Source: Streptomyces gardneri
GTDB lineage: Bacteria > Actinomycetota > Actinomycetes > Streptomycetales > Streptomycetaceae
Assembly: GCF_006539185.1 (NCBI RefSeq)
Contig: NZ_BJMN01000062.1
Span: 1 to 47,273, forward strand
Length of the DNA stretch: 47,273 bases
Direction: 5' to 3'
In this document: positions 7,371 to 15,195 of the stretch, piece after piece
How the letters are laid out: each line of letters opens with the position of its first letter
How positions within the stretch are numbered: position 1 is the stretch's first letter
Notes under the pieces: model-generated
The model's input: the letters and a program-made list of their open reading frames with translations, nothing else
Databases searched by the model: none
Told to the model about the DNA's origin: nothing
Made by a program: the position numbers and the translations under genes

Positions 7371-9179
7371 GTGGCCCGGCGACCACTCCCCCGCATTCTG
7401 AGCAGCGGCAGCGCGCAGATCGCTCGTAGCCGAGAGATCGCGCGCACGGCCGCCGACAGCGCCACCGACGTGCTCCAGCCGCTGATCACGGTCTCCCGTG
7501 GTCTGCGGAAGCTGGCCGCGACCGCGCGCGCCAAGTGGGCCGCGACCCCCAAGGAGCGGCGCGGTCCCACGCTGCTCCTGGTCGCGGCCTGCGTCCTCGT
7601 CGTCGCCCTCGTGCCGTACGGGCCGCTGCTCGCGCTCGTCACGCTCATGGGCGCCGCCGCGTGGAAGGGGCGCGAACGCCCGGTCGTCAAGACCGGGCCC
7701 GACGACGCGGAGATCGCCCGGCTCAAGGGCCTGTACGAGGCCCTCGTGCCGTACTTCTCCGTCCCCGACGACCCCGCCCCGCTCTTCACCCACGGCGGCG
7801 ACTGGAGCGGCGCCTTCGGGGAGTACGCCTTCGACGAGGACGGGCGGCCGACCCGGCTGAGGATCGCGTACCCCCCGTACTTCACCGACGGCGAGCCGGC
7901 CGCCCGCGCCCGAGTCGAGCAGCTGCTGCACGCCAAGTCGGGACGCGGCCGCGAGTACCACTTCGACTGGGACCAGGAGGGCAACCTGCTCGTGATGAGC
8001 GTGCTGTCCGCCCTGCCCACCACCATCGCCGCCCAGCGCTTCGTCACCGTCCCCGGCGAGACCGTGCTCGGCTTCACCGACGAGGACGCCGTGCAGCGGA
8101 CCGTGCCCGTGGTCGCGGCGGACGGCACGGAGGACGCCCCGGCCGTGGTCTGGCGCACCGGCCCCCGCTCCGCCGAACCGCACCTGCTGGCCGTGGGCCA
8201 GCCGGGCAGCGGCACGACCTCCCTGCTGCGCTCGATCGCGCTCCAGGCCCTCCCCCACGGGGACGTACTGATCGTCGAGGGCGGCGGCACCGGCGAGTAC
8301 GCCTGCCTGACCGGCCGCGACGGCGTCCTCGCCGTCGAGTGCGGGCTCTCCGGCGCCCTGGCCAGCCTGGAGTGGGCGGCGCACGAGACAGAGCGGCGGC
8401 TGATCGCCGCCAACCGCGCCCGGCAGGCGGGGCACCCCGCGCCGGAGGACACCCGGCGGCCGCTGTGGATCCTCCTCGACCGGCCGGGCGTCCTCGGCCA
8501 CCTGGCCGCCGCCGACGGCCGCCCCGACCCGCAGGAGCTGCTCCAGGTGCCGCTGCGGCACGGGCGCACGGCGCAGGTCACGGTGGTGGTGGCCGAGCAG
8601 TTCGACAGCACGGACACCCTGAGCGAGACGGTACGGAGCCACACCCGGGCGCGGATCGTGCTCGGTCCCGCCTCCGCCGAGCAGATCGAGGCCGTCCTCG
8701 GGGTCGCGCCGCACACCACGCCGACGCCCCAGGTGCCGGCGGGCCGTGGCTACGCCCGCCTCGGTACGGGCCCGGTCCTGCGGCTCCAGGTGCCGGCGAC
8801 GCCCGACCCGTACGACGACTCGACGAGCGAGGCGCACCGCCAGGCGGTCCTCGCGCTCCTCCCGGAACGCCGCACGGCGGCGGACGCGGTGGCCGTCGAG
8901 ACGGTCGGGTTCGAGTCGGCCGGGCTTGAGTCGGCCGGGTTCGAGACGACGACGCTCAAGACGGTGACCGTCGCGGCGGCGACGGCGACCGAGGCGGCCC
9001 CCGCCTCGACCCCCGACGCGGCGCCTGCCCCGACCCCGGCCCCGCCGCGCCACGAGCCCGACGTCGCTCCCCTCACCCCTGTCGCACCCGTCGCCCGCTA
9101 CGAGGGCGAGCCCACCCCGCGCCTCACCGCGGACCCGGGCCCCGCGCCCCGCCACGCTCCGGTGGCCGCCGAGGGCTGA
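7371..9179 (+). CDS. sffA: SffA, SpoIIIE/FtsK-like septum protein
   Basis: A 602-residue protein and second gene of the smeA operon. An N-terminal basic region is followed by a hydrophobic stretch at about 65-98 (two membrane segments) and then a P-loop ATPase-like core. The core shows LLAVGQPGSGTTSLLRSIAL (Gly276-Thr283) and a Walker B-like strand LWILLDRPG (about 363-371). Position 282, where Walker A has lysine, is threonine, so ATP binding may be weak or unconventional. FtsK relatives pump DNA through closing septa; SffA of S. coelicolor is placed at sporulation septa by SmeA. The C-terminal 110 residues are an Ala/Pro/Thr-rich tail with short repeats (ESAGLESAGFE), with no gamma-type DNA-reading domain. 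GTG at 7371 is preceded by AGGAG. Confidence 0.88.
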   Translation: MARRPLPRILSSGSAQIARSREIARTAADSATDVLQPLITVSRGLRKLAATARAKWAATPKERRGPTLLLVAACVLVVALVPYGPLLALVTLMGAAAWKGRERPVVKTGPDDAEIARLKGLYEALVPYFSVPDDPAPLFTHGGDWSGAFGEYAFDEDGRPTRLRIAYPPYFTDGEPAARARVEQLLHAKSGRGREYHFDWDQEGNLLVMSVLSALPTTIAAQRFVTVPGETVLGFTDEDAVQRTVPVVAADGTEDAPAVVWRTGPRSAEPHLLAVGQPGSGTTSLLRSIALQALPHGDVLIVEGGGTGEYACLTGRDGVLAVECGLSGALASLEWAAHETERRLIAANRARQAGHPAPEDTRRPLWILLDRPGVLGHLAAADGRPDPQELLQVPLRHGRTAQVTVVVAEQFDSTDTLSETVRSHTRARIVLGPASAEQIEAVLGVAPHTTPTPQVPAGRGYARLGTGPVLRLQVPATPDPYDDSTSEAHRQAVLALLPERRTAADAVAVETVGFESAGLESAGFETTTLKTVTVAAATATEAAPASTPDAAPAPTPAPPRHEPDVAPLTPVAPVARYEGEPTPRLTADPGPAPRHAPVAAEG

Positions 9180-9194
9180 GCGCGCCGCGGACAT

Positions 9195-9241
9195 GCCGAG
9201 AGGCCGGTACGGACCACCCTGGTCCGTACCGGCCTCTCGGC
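9195..9241. terminator. Bidirectional terminator, perfect 21-bp stem
   Basis: Arms 9195-9215 and 9221-9241 are exact reverse complements (ends GCCGAGAGG and CCTCTCGGC) around loop ACCCT. It separates convergent sffA and the MocR-type gene and probably ends both transcripts. Confidence 0.9.
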
Positions 9242-9258
9242 GTATGGCGTGCGCCGCC

Positions 9259-10761
9259 CTACGCCACGAACGACCGGGGCGGTTCCACTCCCCCGCCCGC
9301 AGCGCCCGACTCCACCAGGCGCGCCGCGGCGGCGAGGCGGGCGGCGGCCTCGTCGGCGACCGGGCCGCCGACCGTGAAGGGAAGCCGGATGAATCCCTCG
9401 AAGGCGCCGTCCACCCCGAAGCGCGGGCCCGAGGGGACCCGGACGCCGACGCGTTCGCCCGCCTCGGCGAGCCGGGAGCCGGAGAGCCCGCCGGTTCGGA
9501 CCCAGAGGGTCAGCCCGCCGCGCGGCACCGAGAACTCCCACTCCGGCAGCTCCCTGCGGACCGCGGCGACGAGCGCGTCCCGGTTCTCGCGCGCCTGCGC
9601 GCGCCGGAGGCTCACGGCCTTCTCCCAGCCGCCGGTCCCCATCAGCCAGTTCACGCCGAGCTGTTCCAGCACGGGGGTGCCGAGGTCCGCGTACGCGCGC
9701 GCGGCCACCAGGGAGCGGATGACGTCGGGTGCGGCCCTGACCCAGCCGATCCGCATGCCCGCCCAGAAGGCCTTGCTGGCCGAGCCGACCGTCAGGACCG
9801 TCGAGCCCGCCGGGTCGAAGGCGCAGACCGGCCGGGGCATCTCCACGTCGTCGTCGAGGTGCAGCTCGGTCATGGTCTCGTCGACGACGAGGACCGTGCC
9901 GGCCGAGCGGGCCGCGTCCACGAGCTGCCGTCGCTGGTCCTCGTCGGCCAGCGCGCCGGTGGGGTTGTGGAAGTCGGCGACGACGTACGCCAGGCGGGGC
10001 GCCGCGTCCCGCAGCACCTGGCGCCAGCGGCTCATGTCCCAGCTGCCGAGTCCCTCGGACATGGCGACGGGGACGAGCCGGGCCCCGGCCTCCCGCATGA
10101 GCTGGAGGATGTTGGCGTACGAGGGCGACTCGACGGCGATGCGCTCGCCCCGCCCCGCGAAGAGGTGGCAGATGGCGTCGATGGCGCCCATGGCCCCGGT
10201 CGTCACCATGATCTGCTCGGGCATCGTGGGGATGCCGCGCGCCGTGTAGCGGTCGGCGAGCATCTGGCGCAGCGCGGGCAGCCCGGCCGGGTAGTCGCCA
10301 TGCGTGTGGGCGTAGGGCGGCAGCTCCTCCAGGGCGCCCTGGACGCCCCGGGTGAGCCAGGGCTCGGGCGCGGGCAGCGCCGCGCAGCCGAGGTCGATCA
10401 AGGAGCCGAGGGCCTCCGGGGGCAGCGGTTCGAGGCCGCGCGCGGGCAGCGGGTTCCCGGCCGGTACGGCCGTCCAGCTGCCGGCCCCGCGGCGGGACTC
10501 CAGGAAGCCCTCGGCGCGCAGCGCCTCGTAGGCCGCGGCCACGGTCGTCCGGCTGACGGTCAGGGCGACGGCGAGTTCCCGCTCGGCGGGCAGGCGGGCG
10601 GCGACGGGGACGCGGCCCTCCAGGACGAGAAGGCGGATGCCGTCGGCGAGGGCGCGATAGGCGGGCGGCTTCCGGGCGCCGGGTCCCGCGGGCCTCGGCT
10701 GCTGCGCCTGGAGCTGCCGGGCGAGCTGCGCCGGCCCCACCGCCGAAGTCCACTGAGCCAT
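9259..10761 (-). CDS. MocR-type transcriptional regulator (GntR HTH plus PLP aminotransferase domain)
   Basis: A 500-residue fusion. Residues about 35-100 form a GntR winged helix (RLPAERELAVALTVSRTTV followed by AYEALRAEGFLESRRGAG). From about 120 it is a fold-type I aminotransferase-like domain with NPTG (in ADFHNPTGALAD), DETM, and the PLP lysine Lys330 in SASKAFWAGMR. MocR proteins sense PLP or amino compounds and usually control a divergent neighbour, here the YczE-like membrane gene. ATG at 10761 was chosen because it gives the normal family length and has AAGGTGG upstream; the frame stays open further but mirrors the divergent gene. Effector unknown. Confidence 0.92.
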   Translation of the reverse strand: MAQWTSAVGPAQLARQLQAQQPRPAGPGARKPPAYRALADGIRLLVLEGRVPVAARLPAERELAVALTVSRTTVAAAYEALRAEGFLESRRGAGSWTAVPAGNPLPARGLEPLPPEALGSLIDLGCAALPAPEPWLTRGVQGALEELPPYAHTHGDYPAGLPALRQMLADRYTARGIPTMPEQIMVTTGAMGAIDAICHLFAGRGERIAVESPSYANILQLMREAGARLVPVAMSEGLGSWDMSRWRQVLRDAAPRLAYVVADFHNPTGALADEDQRRQLVDAARSAGTVLVVDETMTELHLDDDVEMPRPVCAFDPAGSTVLTVGSASKAFWAGMRIGWVRAAPDVIRSLVAARAYADLGTPVLEQLGVNWLMGTGGWEKAVSLRRAQARENRDALVAAVRRELPEWEFSVPRGGLTLWVRTGGLSGSRLAEAGERVGVRVPSGPRFGVDGAFEGFIRLPFTVGGPVADEAAARLAAAARLVESGAAGGGVEPPRSFVA

Positions 10762-10825
10762 CGAAATCAGTCCACCTTCATCGAATTGGCCATGGTTGGC
10801 ACCGGATACCCCGCCACAGAGTGTC
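10762..10825. promoter_or_regulatory. Divergent promoter region with 10-bp direct repeats
   Basis: TTGGCCATGG (10786-10795) and TTGGCACCGG (10796-10805) are adjacent 10-bp repeats differing at two positions, exactly one helical turn apart. MocR/PdxR regulators are known to bind direct repeats in the spacer shared with their target gene, so this is the likely operator for both flanking genes. Core promoter hexamers could not be assigned with confidence. Confidence 0.5.
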
Positions 10826-11587
10826 ATGAGCCAGTCCACTACCACCACCCTGGGGGGCAGTCCCTTGTCCATCGCCTCCGGCCTCCACGGCCGGCACCTC
10901 ACCCGCCGGCTCGTCCAGCTGTACGTCGGTCTGACGCTGTACGGGGTGAGCTCGGCGCTCCTGGTGCGCAGCGGGCTCGGCCTGGAGCCCTGGGGCGTCC
11001 TCCACCAGGGTCTCGCCGAGAAGACCGGACTGACCATCGGCGTGGTGTCGATCATCGTCGGGGCGGCGGTGCTGCTCCTGTGGATCCCGATCCGGCAGAA
11101 GCCGGGTCTGGGCACCGTCTCCAACGTCTTCGTGATCGGCGTGGCGATGGACGGCACCCTGGCACTGGTCCCGGACGTCCACGGCCTGGCCGGTCAGGTG
11201 CCGCTGCTCGCGATCGGCATCGTCCTGAACGGGGTGGCCACCGGCCTGTACATCGCGGCGCGGTTCGGTCCCGGTCCGCGCGACGGGCTGATGACCGGTC
11301 TGCACCGGCTCACCGGCCGCTCGATCCGGCTGGTGCGGACGGCGATCGAGGTGGCGGTCGTCGCGACCGGCTTCGCGCTCGGCGGTTCGGTCGGCGTCGG
11401 CACGGTCCTGTACGCGCTGGCGATCGGGCCGCTCGCCCAGTACTTCCTGCGCTGGTTCGCCGTTCCCGAAGCCTCGCCCCGGCCGGATTCCGGCGGCTCC
11501 GAGACACCTGGTGCCGCCACCCGGCCGACATCCGTCGATCCTCAGGTCGCCCCCGAGACACCGGGACAGGCCATACTGCGCCCGTGA
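10826..11587 (+). CDS. YczE/YitT-like integral membrane protein
   Basis: A 253-residue membrane protein with about five hydrophobic segments, including LVQLYVGLTLYGVSSALLV, IGVVSIIVGAAVLLLWIPI and VPLLAIGIVLNGVATGLYIA. The conserved loop GPGPRDGLMTGLHR and the segment LGLEPWGVLHQGL are typical of the YczE/YyaS family. The hydrophilic Pro/Ser tail (about 220-253) is not conserved. MocR regulators commonly pair with YczE proteins, which supports a regulator-transporter unit; the substrate is unknown. ATG at 10826 is preferred, though an in-frame TTG at 10796 would add ten residues and run through the putative operator. The stop overlaps the next start as GTGA. Confidence 0.85.
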   Translation: MSQSTTTTLGGSPLSIASGLHGRHLTRRLVQLYVGLTLYGVSSALLVRSGLGLEPWGVLHQGLAEKTGLTIGVVSIIVGAAVLLLWIPIRQKPGLGTVSNVFVIGVAMDGTLALVPDVHGLAGQVPLLAIGIVLNGVATGLYIAARFGPGPRDGLMTGLHRLTGRSIRLVRTAIEVAVVATGFALGGSVGVGTVLYALAIGPLAQYFLRWFAVPEASPRPDSGGSETPGAATRPTSVDPQVAPETPGQAILRP

Positions 11588-12348
11588 CTCGCGTACGCCA
11601 CCCTTATCTCGACCACCCGTCCCCCCTCCCGTTCGCCCATCGCGGCGGCACGGCGAACGGCCTGGAGAACACCGCGGCCGCCTTCCGCCTGGCCTCCGCG
11701 GCGGGCTACCGCTACTTCGAGACCGATGTGCACACGACGGCGGACGGCGTGCTCGTCGCCTTCCACGACGCGACCCTCGACCGGGTGACGGACACCGCGG
11801 GCCGGATCCGCGACCTGCCCTGGGCCGCGGTGCGCGAGGCCCGCGTGGCAGGCCAGGAGCCGCTGCCGCTCTTCGCCGACCTCCTGGAGGAGTTCCCGGA
11901 GGCCCGCTGGAACGTCGACCTCAAGACCGAGTCGGCCCTGGAGCCGCTGGTGGACCTGATCCGGCGGACCGGCGCCTGGGACCGGGTGTGCGTGGGCTCC
12001 TTCACGGAGTCCCGGGTGGCGCGGGCCCAGCGTCTCGCGGGCCCCCGGCTCGCCACCTCGTACGGGGTGCGCGGGGTCGTCGGGCTGCGGCTGCGCTCGC
12101 TGGGGATCCCGGCGGCGTTGCGGGCGGGCGCGGTGGCCGCGCAGGTCCCTGAGCGCCAGGCCGGCATCCCGGTGGTCGACCGCCGCTTCGTGCGGGAGGC
12201 CCACGCGCGCGGGCTCCAGGTCCACGTCTGGACGGTGAACGATCCGGAGCGGATGAACTCTCTCCTCGACCTGGGCGTGGATGGCATCATGACCGATCAT
12301 CTGGAGACGCTGCGCTCGGTGCTGACCGAGCGGGGGGCGTGGGTCTGA
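11584..12348 (+). CDS. Glycerophosphodiester phosphodiesterase
   Basis: A 254-residue TIM-barrel enzyme that hydrolyses glycerophosphodiesters to glycerol 3-phosphate and an alcohol. The family core is intact: HRGG with His19, Glu28-Asn-Thr (LENTAAAF), Glu46/Asp48 (YFETDVHTTADG, metal ligands), catalytic His61 in AFHDATLDRVTD, and VDLK near 105. The C-terminal end shows VHVWTVNDPERM and GVDGIMTDH, also standard. No signal peptide is present, so it is cytoplasmic. The GTG start at 11584 overlaps the stop of the YczE gene, so the two are co-translated. Confidence 0.93.
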   Translation: MTRVRHPYLDHPSPLPFAHRGGTANGLENTAAAFRLASAAGYRYFETDVHTTADGVLVAFHDATLDRVTDTAGRIRDLPWAAVREARVAGQEPLPLFADLLEEFPEARWNVDLKTESALEPLVDLIRRTGAWDRVCVGSFTESRVARAQRLAGPRLATSYGVRGVVGLRLRSLGIPAALRAGAVAAQVPERQAGIPVVDRRFVREAHARGLQVHVWTVNDPERMNSLLDLGVDGIMTDHLETLRSVLTERGAWV

Positions 12349-12403
12349 GCGCGTGCCGAGCCGGCGCCGAGCGGATCACGGGGACGAGCAAGGGGGCGCG
12401 GCC

Positions 12404-13768
12404 TTGACCGCAGACACCACCGAACCGGAGGAGTACGCCGCCGGTCCCGCCGAGCGGCGGCGCGAGCAGCGCGGCTGGTACTTCTACGACTTCGCGTGCT
12501 CGGTGTACTCGACGAGCGTGGTGACCGTGTTCCTCGGCCCGTACCTGACCTCGGTGGCGCGGGCGGCGTCCGACGCCGAGGGCTTCGTGTACCCGCTCGG
12601 GATACCCGTGCGTGCGGGCTCGCTCTTCGCGTACACCGTGTCGGCCTCGATCGTGGTCGCGGTGCTGGTGATGCCCCTGGTGGGCGCGGTGGCGGACCGG
12701 ACGGGCCGGAAGAAGCCGCTGCTCGCGGCGTCGGCGTACCTGGGGGCCGCGGCCACGGCGGGGATGTTCTTCCTCGCGGGCGAGCGCTACCTCCTCGGCG
12801 CGTTCCTGCTGATCGTGGCGAACGCCTCGCTCGCGGTGTCGATGGTGCTCTACAACGCCTATCTCCCGCAGATCGCGGAGCCGGACGAGCGGGACAAGGT
12901 CTCCTCGCGCGGCTGGGCCTTCGGCTACACGTCCGGCGCGCTGGTCCTCGTCCTGAACCTGGTCCTGTACTCGGGTCACGACTCGTTCGGCCTCACCGAG
13001 GGCGAGGCCGTCCGGATCTGTCTCGCCTCGGCCGGTGTGTGGTGGGGCGCCTTCACCCTCGTACCGCTGCGACGGCTGCGCGACCGGCACGTCCGCGCGG
13101 CCGGGGCCGAGCGGGCGGGCGGGGTCGGCGGTGGCTGGCGGCAGCTGCGGGCGACCCTCAAGGACATGCGCCGGTATCCGCTGACGCTCTCGTTCCTGCT
13201 CGCCTATCTGGTCTACAACGACGGCGTGCAGACGGTGATCTCGCAGGCCTCGGTGTACGGCTCGGAGGAACTGGGCCTCGACCAGACGACCCTGATCACG
13301 GCGGTGCTGCTGGTCCAGGTGCTCGCGGTGGCGGGCGCTCTGGGGATGGGGCGACTCGCCCGGACGCACGGCGCCAAGCGGACGATTCTCGGCTCGCTCG
13401 CGGTCTGGACGCTGATCCTGGCGGCGGGTTACTTCCTGCCGGCCGGCGAGCCCCTGTTCTTCTACTGCCTGGCGGCCGCGATCGGGCTGGTACTGGGCGG
13501 CAGCCAGGCCCTGTCGCGCTCGCTGTTCTCTCATCTGGTGCCGCGCGGCAAGGAGGCGGAGTACTTCTCGGCCTACGAGATGAGCGACCGGGGACTGAGC
13601 TGGCTGGGTCCACTCGTGTTCGGTCTCGCGTATCAGCTGACCGGGAGCTATCGGGATGCCATCATCTCTCTCGTGATCTTCTTCGCTGTCGGCTTCGTCC
13701 TGCTCGCCCGGGTCCCGGTGCGACGCGCGGTGGAGGAGGCGGGCAACCCGCTGCCGGAGCGAATTTAG
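12404..13768 (+). CDS. Major facilitator transporter, UMF1/Atg22-like
   Basis: A 454-residue membrane protein with about twelve hydrophobic segments. The opening GWYFYDFACSVYSTSVVTVF resembles the WxxYDxANS motif of the UMF1 family, related to yeast Atg22. A typical facilitator loop, GAVADRTGRKKPLLA, follows the second or third membrane segment. Substrate is unknown; Atg22 exports amino acids. TTG at 12404 is chosen as start because AAGGGGG (12390-12396) lies 7 nt upstream; a GTG at 12353 in the same frame lacks such a site. It follows the phosphodiesterase by 55 nt and may share its transcript. Confidence 0.88.
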   Translation: MTADTTEPEEYAAGPAERRREQRGWYFYDFACSVYSTSVVTVFLGPYLTSVARAASDAEGFVYPLGIPVRAGSLFAYTVSASIVVAVLVMPLVGAVADRTGRKKPLLAASAYLGAAATAGMFFLAGERYLLGAFLLIVANASLAVSMVLYNAYLPQIAEPDERDKVSSRGWAFGYTSGALVLVLNLVLYSGHDSFGLTEGEAVRICLASAGVWWGAFTLVPLRRLRDRHVRAAGAERAGGVGGGWRQLRATLKDMRRYPLTLSFLLAYLVYNDGVQTVISQASVYGSEELGLDQTTLITAVLLVQVLAVAGALGMGRLARTHGAKRTILGSLAVWTLILAAGYFLPAGEPLFFYCLAAAIGLVLGGSQALSRSLFSHLVPRGKEAEYFSAYEMSDRGLSWLGPLVFGLAYQLTGSYRDAIISLVIFFAVGFVLLARVPVRRAVEEAGNPLPERI

Positions 13769-13851
13769 ACGCGGAAGTGAAAGGCCGGTAGTGTACGCCT
13801 TTGGCCTGCCAGGCGGACCGTTACTGCGTGCTGCTTTGGTGAAGACAGTGA

Positions 13852-13875
13852 GTTACATCTGATGTCAGATGTGAC
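13852..13875. promoter_or_regulatory. Near-perfect 24-bp palindrome upstream of rbpA
   Basis: ACATCTGA (13855-13862) and TCAGATGT (13865-13872) pair exactly around TG. Outer positions extend the match to 13852-13875 with one mismatched pair. Such CTGANNTCAG-centred palindromes resemble operators of GntR/FadR-type regulators (inference). It lies about 60 bp upstream of the sigma-R -35 element of rbpA. Confidence 0.5.
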
Positions 13876-13936
13876 AAAACGGGCACTGGTGGGTACAACA
13901 AGGGGCGGCACGACGGGCGACGCATGACCCGGCACG

Positions 13937-13962
13937 GGAATCTTTACCGCCGACCGGACGTT
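13937..13962 (+). promoter_or_regulatory. Sigma-R promoter of rbpA
   Basis: GGAAT (13937-13941), exactly 18 nt, then GTT (13960-13962). This is the full consensus for the disulfide-stress sigma factor sigma-R. In S. coelicolor rbpA is a known sigma-R target, so sequence and family knowledge agree. The start of transcription would be near 13970, leaving a leader of about 55 nt. Confidence 0.85.
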
Positions 13963-14023
13963 GACCGGATAACGACGACAGCGACACCTGTCCTGTGGGC
14001 GACAAGCCCGGGAGGCACGATTC

Positions 14024-14398
14024 ATGAGTGAGCGAGCTCTTCGCGGCACGCGCCTCGTGGTGACCAGCTACGAGACCGACCGCGGCATCGATCTGGCCCC
14101 GCGCCAGGCCGTGGAGTACGCATGCGAGAAGGGCCATCGTTTTGAGATGCCCTTCTCGGTGGAGGCGGAAATTCCGCCGGAGTGGGAATGCAAGGTCTGC
14201 GGAATCCAGGCTCTCCTGGTGGACGGGGACGGTCCCGAGGAGAAGAAGGGCAAGCCGGCGCGTACGCACTGGGACATGCTCATGGAGCGGCGCACCCGCG
14301 AGGAGCTGGAGGAGGTCCTTGCCGAAAGGCTGGCCGTCCTGCGCTCCGGCGCCATGAACATCGCCGTGCATCCGCGCGACAGCCGTAAGTCCGCGTAG
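14024..14398 (+). CDS. rbpA: RNA polymerase-binding protein RbpA
   Basis: A 124-residue actinobacterial transcription factor that binds RNA polymerase and the principal sigma factor and stabilises the open promoter complex. The N-terminal MSERALRGTRLVVTSYETDR, the zinc-type residues Cys34, His38, Cys56 and Cys59 (CEKGH and CKVCG), and the C-terminal sigma-interaction helix (THWDMLMERRTREELEEVL) are all present at the expected spacing. ATG at 14024 has GGAGG 9 nt upstream. It is monocistronic: a sigma-R promoter lies in front and a strong terminator behind. Confidence 0.97.
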   Translation: MSERALRGTRLVVTSYETDRGIDLAPRQAVEYACEKGHRFEMPFSVEAEIPPEWECKVCGIQALLVDGDGPEEKKGKPARTHWDMLMERRTREELEEVLAERLAVLRSGAMNIAVHPRDSRKSA

Positions 14399-14410
14399 CG
14401 GACAATCGGA

Positions 14411-14467
14411 CGACAACGCCGAGGGGCCCGGTACACGATCTGTGTACCGGGCCCCTCGGCGTTGTCG
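14411..14467. terminator. Bidirectional terminator, perfect 26-bp stem
   Basis: Arms 14411-14436 and 14442-14467 are exact reverse complements (outer ends CGACAACGCC and GGCGTTGTCG) around loop GATCT. It lies between convergent rbpA and the FxsA-type gene. Confidence 0.95.
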
Positions 14468-14513
14468 TGCTCGTCGCGTCTCACATTGCCGCGTGGCCGC
14501 GTAGCCCGTTCGG

Positions 14514-15110
14514 TCAGGGCAGCAGGGGCGGGCGGGGCTCCTCGGGCCGACGGGGGCCCTGGCTCGCGTCCTCGCGGACGACCTCGCCCTGGACGACCTT
14601 TCCGTCCGGGCGATGGATGCGCGCCTGCTGGAAGGCGTCCTGGAGGCTGCCGGGAGAAGAGGCCGCGGTCATCCGGCGCTCGACGGCCTTCTCCGCGTAC
14701 CGCCCGAGGAAGGAGCGGACCTGCGGGATCAGCAGCAGGAGTCCGGCCGCGTCCGAGAGGAAGCCGGGGATGATCAGGAGCAGACCGCCGAGCATCAGGA
14801 AGCCGTTGCGGTCCTCCGCGCCGGTCCGCCCGTCCGGCGAGGGCGCCTGGCCGGTCTGGGCGGCCGCCTGGGCCTGCTGGAAGGTCGTGGTGAGGTTCCG
14901 GAAGGCACGTCGGCCCGCCCGCTTCACCACGGTGGCGCCGAGGACGGCGCCACCGATGAGCAGGGCGAGCACGGTCAGCGCGCCCGTCGCGTTCGCCACC
15001 ACCGTGAGCAGCCAGATCTCCAGGACCAGCCAGGCGGCGACGGCGAGGGGAACGAAGGTGCGCGCGCGGGAGCGCTTGGGGGCGAGGGGAGGCGGTGCGC
15101 CGGTCGTCAT
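14514..15110 (-). CDS. FxsA-family membrane protein
   Basis: A 198-residue membrane protein. Hydrophobic segments lie at about 18-34, 41-58 and 95-130, with the typical FxsA stretch LGGLLLIIPGFLSDAAGLLLLIPQVR. The E. coli relative affects exclusion of phage T7 when overproduced; the normal role is unknown. The C-terminus is hydrophilic and variable. ATG at 15110 is preferred over an upstream in-frame start because GGGGG lies just before it. It converges on rbpA, and the mannosyltransferase gene lies 85 nt upstream on the same strand. Confidence 0.9.
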   Translation of the reverse strand: MTTGAPPPLAPKRSRARTFVPLAVAAWLVLEIWLLTVVANATGALTVLALLIGGAVLGATVVKRAGRRAFRNLTTTFQQAQAAAQTGQAPSPDGRTGAEDRNGFLMLGGLLLIIPGFLSDAAGLLLLIPQVRSFLGRYAEKAVERRMTAASSPGSLQDAFQQARIHRPDGKVVQGEVVREDASQGPRRPEEPRPPLLP

Positions 15111-15195
15111 GACCCCCAGTGTGCCTGGCACCCCGCCGGAACGTCGTAAAGAAAGGATCAGTACGCGCGACGGGGGACGGGCCTCGACGAAGGGG

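Noticed and set aside
9193..12348. Very long plus-strand open frame across the MocR, YczE and phosphodiesterase region
   Set aside because: Only its last 255 codons match a gene (the phosphodiesterase). The rest is antisense to, or out of frame with, better-supported genes, a normal effect of high GC.
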